Shown in pieces: positions 20,144-30,556 of a stretch of DNA of 64,000 bases. Position numbers and translations under genes: made by a program. Source of the stretch: Eledone cirrhosa (taxonomy: Eukaryota; Mollusca; Cephalopoda; Octopoda; Eledonidae); NCBI GenBank assembly GCA_964016885.1, contig OZ024743.1:15482472-15546471 (forward strand), in the 5' to 3' direction. Each line of letters starts with the position of its first letter. Within the stretch, counting starts at the first letter, position 1. The notes beneath the pieces were generated by a model. It worked only from the letters and a program-made list of their open reading frames with translations, searched no databases and had not been told where the DNA came from.

Positions 20144-21782
20144 TTCTAGTTATGGGCCGGAAATTATCTATGTTATCCCCCTTGTTTGGATACTTTCTCA
20201 GCAGTGCCACCGCTCCTCGGCTCACAGAGCTGGGAATTCTCCCGTTCTGTTGCCAGTTGCAGTAGACGTCCGCCAAGAGGCCTCCGAACAAGTCTGGCAT
20301 CTGTACGTAAAGTTCTAAGGGCAGACCATCCAAACCAACCGATTTACCCCTTGTGCAGCCAATCATTGCCTCCCGTACTTCGGCGGCTGTTATCGGATTT
20401 TCGCAACACTCCGCCTCAGTGGCCGAGAGCCGCGGCAGTCCGTCGAGGTAGACACTAAATTCAATCCCTCGACCCGGCTCGCCGCTGCCCCCGAACAACT
20501 GAGCGAAGTGTCGCTGAAAAGCTTCACATATTTGTCCGGGATCGAATAGCATGCGCCCGGCGTGGTCCACCAAAGACCGTATCGTGGCTTTGTTGCCACG
20601 ACGCGCCTCCGCCACTCGGGCCCATTGAACGGCTTTCGTACCCTCGTGTCTGAGAGCACGCACCCTAGCTCTGACAACGCATCATTCGTGCTTTGCATTG
20701 AAGAATTGGTCAAGGGCCAATTTCGCCACAAGTACGTCGGTCGCGATTCCTTTGCTAAGCGCCTCATCTAATTATCTAACTAATTCTCCCTCTGCTCTAT
20801 TTTTCTCTATAGCTAAAGCCTTACTAAACCTAATTGTCTCTATTCTAATCGCTCCTTTCAGAGCAAACCACCACTTGTTGTTTACTATGGCCCCCGTCAA
20901 CGTGCGCTTAACTAGTTCGCTAATCCGGTCTCTGTAGTTCTTTTGCGCTGGTAAGGACGCATTCAGCTTCAAGTAGCCGGGTCATCGTTTATGAAGCCTA
21001 TCTAAGTCAAGCACACAGATCACGAATTTGTGGTCCGTGTAGCTGACTATCTTGAATTGTGGACAGCCTATGCTAGACCTATCTATTTCCCTACAAAATA
21101 CTCTATCTAGATATGATCTGGATGACCCTATGCGATCTGTCGAAGTCCACATTGGCAGATAGGGAAATCCAATCGGTACCTGTCAGACAGTTCAAAACGC
21201 CTGAGCAGGTTGTTGAGGCTCTTGCACCCTCCTCCCCTATCCGCTAATCCCACTTAGTCCCAGCGTGCATCTAAAATCTCGTTCCAGTCGCCCACTAACA
21301 CTAAAGAGCGGGACGTTCCAAGAAAGGTCTCCAGACGCCGGAAGAAATCATGCCACCCTGCTCCTGTTGGGTCATAGACGGCCACTAGCCGGAAAGCTTG
21401 CCCGTCTCCGCTGGTCACTTCCAGCACCAACAACTTACCTTCTGGGTCCAGGAAGATGGCCCGTATGGCGAGATCCAAACCTTTCCGAAAAGGCACAGCA
21501 ACTCCTCCCACCGATCCAGGACCGCTGGTAGTTGCGTACACATCGTAGCCGCCGAAGATCGGTGTGAAGGCCCGTGCCTCGGAGGTTCTGCTCTCGCTGA
21601 TGGCCACCACATCTATGTTTAGCGACCTGAGATCGTTCAGAAGGTGCCCTTGCTTCCAAGACGACCCCAGGCCACGTACATTTATGCCACCTATTCTGAG
21701 AGTACCCATGTTGGCTAGGATAGGAGGAAAACAAGTGAGAGGTGAGAGGTACAAAAAAGATTACCTGTGGCTCTTCTTTAGG
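20144..21782 (-). mobile_element. Tx1-like LINE, copy C (ORF1-ORF2 junction to middle of RT)
   Basis: A minus-strand segment closely related to copy A, from just upstream of ORF2 (21,782) to the RT phrase FRPIT at 20,145, where it stops at a SINE scrap. The high-coordinate end abuts the 3' UTR of another Tx1-like fragment at 21,783. It therefore lacks ORF1 and the 3' half of ORF2. Confidence 0.82.
20145..21709 (-). pseudogene. Tx1-like ORF2 of copy C: best-preserved EEP endonuclease
   Basis: ORF2 starts at the ATG at 21,709 (MGTLRIGGINVRGLGSSW). The endonuclease stays open to 21,254 and shows the expected motifs: Asn in INVRG, Glu in AISESR, GDWNEIL, and, after a frame break, YTDHKFV near 21,030. 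These match the Asn, Glu, Asp/Asn and Asp-His positions of the apurinic-endonuclease-like fold used by LINEs to nick target DNA. The linker and start of RT follow (20,663-20,145: CTRGKSVGLDGLPLELY, GAVALLRKYPNKGDN, FRPIT). Breaks near 21,250 and 20,770 make it a pseudogene. Confidence 0.8.
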
Positions 21783-22040
21783 AAATAATAAAAATGGTTT
21801 CTTTGTTAACCACAAGCGTTTACACAAAGTAGGCATTAAAGACAGTACAGGACAATACAGGACGGTACAAATAGGTATTTCTGCGTGTACAAAAAACAAA
21901 AAACAGAGGATGTAATAAAAAAAGAACAATGAAAAATTCCCCATCGTGGAGAAAGCCCATTAAAAAAAGCCAAAGTGACCCTGACCACCAGGGCAAGTGC
22001 CCTCTCCCAGTTCTCCACCTTCAATTTACAGGCATATACT
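21783..22040 (-). mobile_element. Tx1-like LINE, 3' UTR fragment (copy D)
   Basis: Matches the 3' UTR of the fragment at 4795 closely: tttctttgttaaccacaag, acaatacaggacggtacaaa, gaaaaattcccc, ccaccagggcaagtgccctctcccag. The 5' truncation at 22,040 falls at catatactca, followed directly by (AAT)n. It carries only the last bases of coding sequence or none. Confidence 0.8.
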
Positions 22041-22065
22041 CATAATAATAATAATAATAATAATA
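22041..22065. repeat. (AAT)n tract
   Basis: Seven AAT units followed by gatgatgatgaagg, lying between the 5' truncation of copy D and the 3' end of copy E. The layout suggests copy D inserted into the tail of copy E. Confidence 0.85.
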
Positions 22066-22082
22066 ACGATGATGATGAAGGT

Positions 22083-23165
22083 GATGATGCTTTCTTTATT
22101 AGATACACAAGGACCACATTATGAAAACAATAAGGACGGTACAGGACGAAACAGTGAAGGTTTTTCGTGTAAAATATAATTTATAACAGAGACTAAAGAA
22201 TACACATTTAAAAAAACAATACGTAGCGAATTCTGCAAAAATGGCGTGACACCAAGGGCCAAACTCTAAGAAAACCCACAAAAAGCACCGTCACTCCGTC
22301 CATTTAGCCATGGACCCAGTCCAAGTTGTTCTCCTCCAAACTACAGGTGTATTCTCAAGGCAATCCCCTGGAAAAAATGGCCATTTGATTTGTGTCAATG
22401 CCCAGAATCTCTTCAAATATATCGTCGTTTCTTTCCACCACTACCCCACTATAAAACACCAATTGTACTGCCCAATTGGCGGAATGTTTGAAAATATTCC
22501 ATTCTCAATGCACTCTTTCTCCGTCTTCACTTGACCGAGGACTGTAGCTCCCTTAAGGAGACAAACTGGGAAGAGGTGTCTAGCGAACGGCGACCACACC
22601 TGTTCACCATCAAGGAAAAGTTGGTGATGTCATAACCTCAGCTTATGTTTGCATATCATCAGCCCTAGCATGGGGGTTGATAGCAATTGGACCGCCTGAC
22701 CAATGGAATCTGAAAAAGCAGACACATCTGCTTCGGATCAAGCACCATGCGCTCGTCGTTGTCCACAAAAATTAAAAAATACAATTGTAGCTTTGTTGCC
22801 ATGCCTCATCTACGATACTCGATCCCACTGAACGGCTACGTTCACTTGTGTCTAACCATTAAAGAATTGGTCCAGAGCCAATCTTGCTGCTAGATCGTTG
22901 GCTGTTTTCTAACTAGACCTCCTTCTGCTCTAGATTTTTCTATCATTACTGCCTTACCAAACCTTATCGATTGTGCTCTAATAGCCCTTTTCAAAGAAAA
23001 CCAACATTTGATTTTGACGGTTGTTCCCATCAACGATCGCTTAACTAATTCACTAATCCAGTTTTGTAAAGTTTGCGCTGCAAGAATGATGCGTCCAGCT
23101 TCCAATAAATTGATCCTGTCTATGAAGCCTATCTCGATTGACTCCACAGATAACTGCAGATGTAA
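22083..23165 (-). mobile_element. Tx1-like LINE, divergent copy E with internal deletion
   Basis: The 3' UTR (tgctttctttattagatacacaag ... aggacggtacagg) begins near 22,087. A coding segment at 22,540-22,710 matches 30-200 of copy A; at about 22,707 it jumps to sequence matching about 1490 of copy A (cacatctgcttcggatcaagcaccatgcgc). This is an internal loss of about 1.3 kb covering most of the RT. A further readable block at 23,147-22,890 (WISELVKRSLMGTTVK, CWFSLKRAI) is the endonuclease-RT linker. It is more divergent than copies A-D. Confidence 0.7.
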
Positions 23166-23339
23166 GTAAGATATTTTTTAGTGATATCTAGAGTGTAGGA
23201 AAAGAGTACAATAGAAGTGTGGAGTGGCTTACTAACATCAAATATGACATGGTGGATAATCAATGGGGAACATCGGAGATAACAACTGACATGGTCACTA
23301 TCCTCCAGTGTAGGATACTAAATTAGAAAAGTTCTAGTT

Positions 23340-23640
23340 GAAAAGGCTGAGGGCCTTTCATGGGAGAATTGCTTAGCAAATGAATAAGATCTTGAATGGA
23401 GAAGAGATTTTGTCAAAATGGCAAATCTTTGGGAAAACGATATTGTGTTTAAAGGACCCCAGTAAAATAAGTGCAGTTGATGAATTTAGACCTATCACTT
23501 GCCTTCACTTAATATGGAAGCTTATGACAGGTGTTAGTGCTAAGGCAATGTATGAATACCTGGAGGAGACACTTTGTGCAGAACAGAATGGATGCACGTG
23601 AAGAAGCAGGGACATATAGACAAAATAAATTACTGTAAAG
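23340..23640 (+). pseudogene. R4/Dong-like RT fragment
   Basis: A short decayed plus-strand piece reads [20 protein letters not shown], then [21 protein letters not shown] and [11 protein letters not shown], matching NYRPITCLSVMWKLLTSIVS and LLPDEQKGC of copy 2. It ends after the Gly-Cys of that block. Too short to place further than the R4/Dong-like group. Confidence 0.7.
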
Positions 23641-26600
23641 CTATTACGTTTCTTTATTGTTCTGTTTAAAAATCAAACCAGAGTTGATGAAATATCTGAT
23701 GAAACTAAGATTGATGCACATTCGTGACCATGTGTACAACAAAGGATGGATAAAAATTATAAAAACAATGGCACAAAAATAAAAACCACAAGCCGGCAGT
23801 GATAGAAGAAACCCAACTATGAAAACAGCCACTAAATATAAGAATCTACAGAGTAATCAAATTTATTTCAAGTCTCAAAGAACTTGATCAGTATATTTCT
23901 TTTGTTAACTAAGTTCAGTGATAGGTAATTAGATTTGACAAAATACAATTTGTGTTCTTCTATCTTTTTTGTAAAAACAAAATTAACGATTTATTTCTTC
24001 TGTGTTTTCAAAGTATTTATTTAATTTCAAATTGTGTTTAGCTTAGGCTTTGTATTTTGCTCTGGTATTTCTTTCTTTATCCTAAATATTCTCATTCTCT
24101 AGCTAAAGATTCTGTCAGGCCATTCAAAAACACGAAGATCACATAAATTAATCAAGTGCGGTTTGACATTTTAGTTTCAAGTGTAGCTCCTCTACTAATT
24201 TATATAATGCTATTGACAGTAAATATGATATGCCATGCACTCCTTCATAGTTGATGAAAGCATAAATAAAACATATTGACTAATATTAGTGTTAATCTAT
24301 TTTAATAAGGGTTGACATTACATTATTCCCCATCTGTGGAAAGCAGCTGTATGGCTAAATAAAGCATTATGATGATTAACTATATATGTTTTAACAATAT
24401 ACATTGTTTATAATGAACATTGGAAAACTGCCTCAATATATATATAGAGCGTAACTATATTTATTCAGATACAGTTTACATTTACTTCTAGTTTAACAAA
24501 TATTCAATTAATCAGATGAACATGCCCAGTCGGAAATTAAAGAAATCCTCCATATATCTAAGTACATCTTAGCAAATCATTGGCTATCAAAAGCTGAGAT
24601 TTTTTTTATTAATACATTTTGTGAAAAAATATACATAAATAGATGAACAAAAGTAGAATAGTATTGAACGTACAGTAAAAACGTACATCATGTTCATAGA
24701 GTGGTTTTCACACTTAAAGTGGTTTTCACACTTAAATCTAAAAATATTTATATACATCCTATTTTTAATACATGTGGTTCCAGAAAAAAAGGAAAAACCC
24801 CAGCCCATAATAAAATGTCATACTACTACATATTAAAATGCATATAATACATGCAATAGTCATTTTAAAATATGTGCAACAGAAAAACACAAGATGTTTA
24901 CTTACATCATGTACAAGAGAGAAATAGCTCACCATACCTCTATGCAAAATATATAACCTCAAGCCTTTAAGCCTTTAAGTTCTTTTCTACAAGAAACAGG
25001 ATGCATCTAAATTCTACAGCAACTACATACATTAGCAACCTGCAGGACACATAAAATCAATCAGATATTTAAGTAACATTTTAACACATACTAACAAATC
25101 ATATATTGTCACTCTACCATTTCAAAATACATATACTTCAATGCACTATTTGGAACTTGGAACCCATTAGAAATGTTGCTATCAAGTCAAACAAAATTGT
25201 TTCACTTGAAGGAAAATGTTCTTTTCAGTTGGATACTATCACCTCTAAAAATTCATGTAGTATGTGTTAGTCAATATTATATTGCCATCTTGAATAAATG
25301 CTTGTTTTCCATTACAGCCCAGCATGTTTGTTTGATAGAATATTCATGTGCCTTGAATTAATGACGAACAACATTAACCAAATAAACATTTTAACTGTCT
25401 ATATATGTATATATATATATGTGTGTGTGTGTATTTATCTGTGTCATTTATTTGTTTCGAGTATATTCTTTCACCTGAATGAAATTCATTGTGATGTTCG
25501 CAGGTAATTTTGACGTGTCGTGCCATGCCATGCAATTTCATAGAAGCGTGATGAAGGCACGAATCAACTATCTGCTGTTTGACATTATTGTTTAGGCTGA
25601 ATGAACACCCATCTATTCAGTAAAGATTGGTGTATAGCTGTATTAGACTGTGAGGTTGAAATACTAAAAAATCAATAGGTTAAGAAAGTGCATTTACTGA
25701 ACAAATGTTAGGGAATTTCACATATATATTCAAGTAAATCCTTTCCTTGCTAAATTTCATTATGAAGATTCCAAAGCACTCATAGTCATATGTATCATGT
25801 GCATTGATGCATATCACCGAGTGCGTTGTGATGTTTATAGGAATATGTTATGGCGATATTATTCATGTGCATGAATTATTTTGCCTGATCAAAAGCACAA
25901 ATCAGATTTTATCCTGGAATGTGTTTTCTTGGGCATGATTAGTTCAGGGTTTATAAGAAAAGACGAAATTAGAATTTGAACATTTGGTTCTAACATTTTG
26001 GAGAATATAATTTTCAACTATGTGGTGCATCATATATTTGATTTCTATTCTGAGTTATTGTTAATCTTTCCACACATAATAATTTCATTGGCAATGGTAT
26101 GAATATTGTGAGCATCCAGTAAGATAATGTCTTACACTTGCATGAAGCTACACATTTTAGTATTTGATTGTTACTTATTTCATCAAATTTGAAGGAATGA
26201 TGAAAGACAATGTCATCTACAACAGAAATCGAACTCAGAAAACTAAGTTCTCCCTCCTAACATTTCTATACTTTCATGTAAGAAAGAAAATGAAGGAAAC
26301 TATATGCAAAACTCACTTAACTTTGAGGAAATATTTCATAAATCTCCCTTAAATCCGTCACAGAAGGGCGGGGTGCACATTGGATAATCTAATCCTAGAT
26401 AAAATTAAAAGTATCAGGTGGCTTATATTTTGGATGCTTTTGATAATAGTTATTTTCAATGAAGTTTGAACAGGTGCTATCTCACAACAACAAAAGAAAG
26501 AATAATGTGTGTTGGCATAGATATATTGTTAAAAGGCCTGCACAAATTTATAGTTTTTCTTACACTGCACTGTAGCACATTTGGTAAATTTTTTCCAGCA

Positions 26601-26990
26601 TAGACACAGGTAAACCAAAAACTTATTTTAAAAATTGATAAACAGTAATTATGTGATGATGAATTGAAGGAGTACTTTGGTGAGTCATAGATTTAATATA
26701 TCACCCAATGTAACACCTCCACCTTATATATACATGCTTTTTACAGATTCCTCTCTGATGCAAACATTGGTCATTACTGGGGCGGCATACGTATGCTCGA
26801 CCAAAGATGGTCAATGGTTAAACAAGTTTTCATGTCGATTCCACATACTGTGCTATAGCTTATCATCTATATCAATCTAAAATTAACAAAGAATACTGAA
26901 TATACAGCAGTAACAAGATATAAAAAATATGTAAAATTCTCAACATAGATGCAAACAAGAGTGAATGGATAAGTGGATTGCATCACTAAC
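23641..26990. other. AT-rich DNA, no gene recognised
   Basis: Reading frames are short and compositionally random. A (TATA)/(GT)n tract lies at 25,402-25,432, and an 18-base piece (agagtggttttcacactt variants) is tandemly repeated near 24,699-24,734. I see no finger, RT, SINE core or exon-like frame. Confidence 0.6.
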
Positions 26991-26999
26991 ATATAGTTC

Positions 27000-27610
27000 T
27001 GGGATTATCACAAATCAATCTCCTCTTCTGCACACTGCATTTGATACCTCTTATGCACTGTGCACTTTCTCTCTCAGTTCATTTATGTTTTGCCAGTCAT
27101 GGATATTACTATTACATATCCATCAAAGCATGCAATCTTCTCAAGTCCTCTGCACACAGTGCTAAGGCCTCACTACGAGGCAACATTGCTGGTAGTATAC
27201 ATTCATCATACAATCTGCCCTTCATTTTGATGGACAAGAATTTTGTAGCTAGCAGATGTAGTAGCTCTCTGAATTTCTTCCATTCCATTCTCACTCTGAC
27301 TACTGTACTTTCAGAACACCAACCTGGACTGCTACTTTGGTAATCCAGGTAGAAGAATCTGTCTACTGCTTCTACAAACCTTCCAATAATTTGATAGCAT
27401 TTGTTTCCTGTGTTTCTTTGCTGTAACTGCTCCCATGCAATGGCCACATGTAAAACCTGCATCCTTAGCTAAACTACCTGAGATCTCACTACATCTCTTC
27501 TGTATCCATAGTTTGCAGTTGGGACTGAGGATGGAATTTCTACACATGCTTTTTCTACACACTGAGCAACACCATTTTCCCGAGGGGATCAGTTCTTTGA
27601 AATAATTAGA
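27000..27610 (-). pseudogene. Decayed RTE-like LINE: PHD-like finger and C-terminal region
   Basis: On the minus strand the pieces read CSVCRKSMCRNSILSPNCKLWIQKRCSE (split here: CSVCRKSMCRNS, then ILSPNCKLWIQKRC), FTCGHCMGAV, CSESTVVRVRMEWKKFREL and KMKGRLYDECILPAM. Each aligns in order with the intact ORF at 28,185-30,524. One finger cysteine has become Ser (SPNC for CPKC). Frameshifts and stops are frequent. It is an older copy of the same or a sister family, lying directly beyond the 3' end of the intact element. Confidence 0.75.
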
Positions 27611-27740
27611 TTGGAAGTTTACTTGTGCCTGAATTCATCATCATCATCATCATCAGGTTTAGCGTCCGTGTTCCACGCTTGCATGGGTTTGGACGGGGGT
27701 TTTCCCACTTGAGGCAAGAGTGGTTGTCTTGCTCGCATAG

Positions 27741-27964
27741 GACTGTCTGGCGGGTTTTCTACAGTTGGATACCCTTCCTAACACCAACCACATTTACAGT
27801 GTGGGGCTGGGAGGTTTTTACCGTGTTGCCTACACGGCCACATTACAGCGTGGACTGTCTGGCGGGTTTTCTACAGCTGGATGCCCTTCCTAACACCAAC
27901 CACATTTACAGTGTGGGGCTGGGAGGTTTTTACCGTGTTGCCTACACGGCCACATTTACAGCGT
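27741..27964. repeat. 112-bp tandem duplication in the RTE-like 3' UTR
   Basis: The block starting gactgtctggcgggttttc at 27,741 is repeated at 27,853 with only a few differences (acagttggatac against acagctggatgc). The two copies end at 27,852 and 27,964. Confidence 0.9.
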
Positions 27965-28184
27965 GGACGGTGTGTTTTTTGTCGTGACACCTACACGATC
28001 TCATTTGTTTCGGCCTGGATGTTGTGGGACCAACATAACTTTACATTGAAAGGGGCGGTGTGGGTGGGGTGGAGGTGGTGGGACGGGGGTGTGTTTTGAT
28101 AGAGATGCCTACTGACTGTAGTAGGTTTTTACTTTGTATTTAGGTAAGGCGGGTCTTCTCTATTACTGAGTACCGCCAAAGGTC

Positions 28185-30524
28185 TCAGTCCAGTGACATT
28201 GTCTTGGAGAGGTGTAAGCGTGTGAGGTCGGAATTTATCAGCTCGTCCCATGTTTTTCTGGGTCTGCCTACTCCGTGGCTACCGTCTATCTTTATTGCCC
28301 TGCACTTTGTTATACAGCTGTCGTCTTTCATGCGCATCACGTGACCGTACCAACGTAGCCTTCTCTCGAGTAAACAACATCTGATCCCTCTTATTTCTAA
28401 TTTTTTCCTTAGTTCGTTTATGCTTTGCCGTTCACGTATATTACTATTGCACATCCAGTGGAGCATGCAAGCTTCGTTCCTCTCTAGTCTGCGTATATCC
28501 TCTGCACACAATGCCCAGGTCTCACTGCCATGCAGTATTGCTGTTCGTATGCAGGCATCGTATAACCTGCCTTTCATTTTTAGGGAGAACCCTCTAGCGG
28601 CTAATAGTGGTATAAGCTCTCTGAACTTTTTCCATCCAGTTCTGACTCTAGCTACTGTACTTTCAGAGCACCCTCCCCCACTGCTGATTTTGTCACCCAG
28701 ATAACGGAAGCTGTCCACTATTTCTATAGAACCCTCTGCGCAGTTGAAGGAGCTAGTATTTTGTGGGCACTTGCTGCTACTTATTGCACCAGAGCACCGG
28801 CCACATGTAAAATCTATGTTCTTAGTTAGCTTACCTGTGATCCCACTACATCTTTTATGCACCCATACTTTGCATTTGGGACATAAAATGGAGTTTCTAC
28901 CTACGTCTTTCCTACACACTGAGCATGGCCATTTCCCAGATGGGACCGCCGCCTTATTTTCTTTCCTACAAACTAGAACTTTAGTCATAGCCAGGTTAAT
29001 TTTAAAGCCTTTTGATTCTAGGCCGTGCTTCCATGTTTGGAATTTCTTCTCTAGTTCGGTCATTGATTCAGCTATGAGCGTTAGATCATCTGCGTATAGG
29101 AGTTCCCATGGGCAGCCGGTCTTGAACAACTCCTCTGTTATAGCCTGAAGGGCAATAATAAATAGTAGGGGGCTAAGAATAGAGCCCTGATGGACACCAA
29201 CTTTTACGCTAAACTCTTCACTATATTCGTTGTTAATTCTAACCTTACTGACTGTTTCTTTATACATGGCTTGTATAGCTCTCACAAGCCATTCGTCAAC
29301 ACCTAGTTTTCTAAGAGACCACCAGATAATGGAACGGGGGACTCTGTCGAAGGCTTTCTCCAAGTCGACGAAAGCTAAGTATAGGGGTTTACTTTTAGCT
29401 AGGTACTTCTCCTGTAGTTGTCGTACAATGAAAAGAGCGTCTGTGGTACTTTTGCCTGACACAAACCCGAACTGCATTTCATCTAGATCAATTCTCTCTC
29501 TGATTAGTTGCGCTATTACTTTTTCCGTGACCTTCATGACCTGGTCGATTAATTTAATGCCTCTATAGTTACTCCTATCTAGGGCATCTCCTTTTCCCTT
29601 ATAGCAGTTAACGATGATGCTGCTACGCCAGTCCTTCGGAACAACCCCATTCTGTACGACTTGGTTAACTATCCGGGTGACCATGGTGTGTCCCACCGAA
29701 CCAGATGCCTTCAGCATCTCAGCAACTATTTCCGAAGCCCCAGCCGCCTTACCCGTCTTCATATCTTTGATTGCCTTACTTATTATACTACCTTCAACTA
29801 ACACTGCTGGTCCCTCTATTGGGTCGATCTGGGGGAGACTGTCTTTCTCCCATTTGTTCTCCTCATTTAGAAGCCTTTCGTAGTGACACTTCCAAGCTAC
29901 CTTCTTATCAGCGTCGGTGATGGCAAGTATGCCATCATCGTTAAGTACACACTTCTCCCCGACAATATCACGGTTTTCCTTGACACATTGCCTGGAAATC
30001 CTGAACACCTCACGTTTTTGGTCCTCACGTTGTAGAACATGCTTGAACTTTCTTTCCTCTGCTTCCCTTCCTGCGAAGTACACTTGTCTCCTAGCTTCCC
30101 TCCTGGCCACTTGATAGTCTTCTCTACTTCCCCCATCCCGCCATACTTTCCAAGCCTGCTTTTTGGCCTTAATTGACTCCTCCACCTTACTGTTCCACCA
30201 CCATGTTACTCTCCTCCTACCTACAGGCCTGCTCCAGCCACAGACTTCGTCTGCCGCCGTCAGCAGGTTTGCTCTCAGGAATTCCCACTGTTCCTCTATA
30301 TTATACAACTCTAATTGCTCTTCCTTACTGTCGAAAGCGTCAAGTAATATGCTTTGAAATTTATTTCTGGCTATGGGGTCCTTTAGCTTCCATATTTTTC
30401 TCCTGACGATAGTCCTCTTCCGCTGTCTAGTACGTCTCGTCCTGACTATGAGGTCGCTAATTATTAGTCTATGGTGGGAGGTGAATTCTTCATGGGGGAG
30501 GGATTTAGTGTTAACAACAGTCAC
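28185..30524 (-). CDS. RTE-like LINE ORF: reverse transcriptase with embedded PHD-like finger, 779 codons
   Basis: An unbroken 779-codon frame. Residues 1-25 are the tail of an EEP endonuclease (upstream codons read DYILTRRCDRV; the final motif is SHHR where SDHR is usual). RT spans about 290-520: NYRGIKLID, QFGFVSGKSTTDALFIVRQ, motif A FVDLEKAFD (Asp387), VGVHQGSILSPLLF, catalytic YADD at 477-480. A C4HC3 cluster follows: Cys534, 537, 548, 551, His556, Cys559, 574, 577, the spacing of a PHD-type zinc finger. The C-terminus carries FRYLGDKISSGGGCSES and RRLRWYGHVMRM (724-732), common in RTE-type LINE proteins. The true start lies upstream and is lost; the ATG at 30,524 is internal. Catalytic residues of RT look intact, but without endonuclease it is unlikely to move by itself. 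Confidence 0.8.
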   Translation of the reverse strand: MTVVNTKSLPHEEFTSHHRLIISDLIVRTRRTRQRKRTIVRRKIWKLKDPIARNKFQSILLDAFDSKEEQLELYNIEEQWEFLRANLLTAADEVCGWSRPVGRRRVTWWWNSKVEESIKAKKQAWKVWRDGGSREDYQVARREARRQVYFAGREAEERKFKHVLQREDQKREVFRISRQCVKENRDIVGEKCVLNDDGILAITDADKKVAWKCHYERLLNEENKWEKDSLPQIDPIEGPAVLVEGSIISKAIKDMKTGKAAGASEIVAEMLKASGSVGHTMVTRIVNQVVQNGVVPKDWRSSIIVNCYKGKGDALDRSNYRGIKLIDQVMKVTEKVIAQLIRERIDLDEMQFGFVSGKSTTDALFIVRQLQEKYLAKSKPLYLAFVDLEKAFDRVPRSIIWWSLRKLGVDEWLVRAIQAMYKETVSKVRINNEYSEEFSVKVGVHQGSILSPLLFIIALQAITEELFKTGCPWELLYADDLTLIAESMTELEKKFQTWKHGLESKGFKINLAMTKVLVCRKENKAAVPSGKWPCSVCRKDVGRNSILCPKCKVWVHKRCSGITGKLTKNIDFTCGRCSGAISSSKCPQNTSSFNCAEGSIEIVDSFRYLGDKISSGGGCSESTVARVRTGWKKFRELIPLLAARGFSLKMKGRLYDACIRTAILHGSETWALCAEDIRRLERNEACMLHWMCNSNIRERQSINELRKKLEIRGIRCCLLERRLRWYGHVMRMKDDSCITKCRAIKIDGSHGVGRPRKTWDELINSDLTRLHLSKTMSLD

Positions 30525-30556
30525 TCTGTCACATCTTCTGGTAAGGATATAATCTA

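Larger units (their letters stand above)
27637..30556 (-). mobile_element. RTE-like LINE, 5'-truncated but with an intact ORF
   Basis: The element runs from the end of its EEP endonuclease (30,556) to a 3' tail of (TCA)n on the plus strand at 27,637-27,656, that is (TGA)n on its sense strand. The 3' UTR begins, on the plus strand, with tttagcgtccgtgttccac and cgcttgcatgggtttggacgg, a block I remember as very common in octopus DNA. Short tandem-repeat tails are typical of RTE-type LINEs. Clade naming (RTE or RTE-X) is from motif memory. Confidence 0.75.

Noticed and set aside
28420..30406. Plus-strand frames of 60-134 codons
   Set aside because: Antisense shadows of the 779-codon RTE-like ORF.
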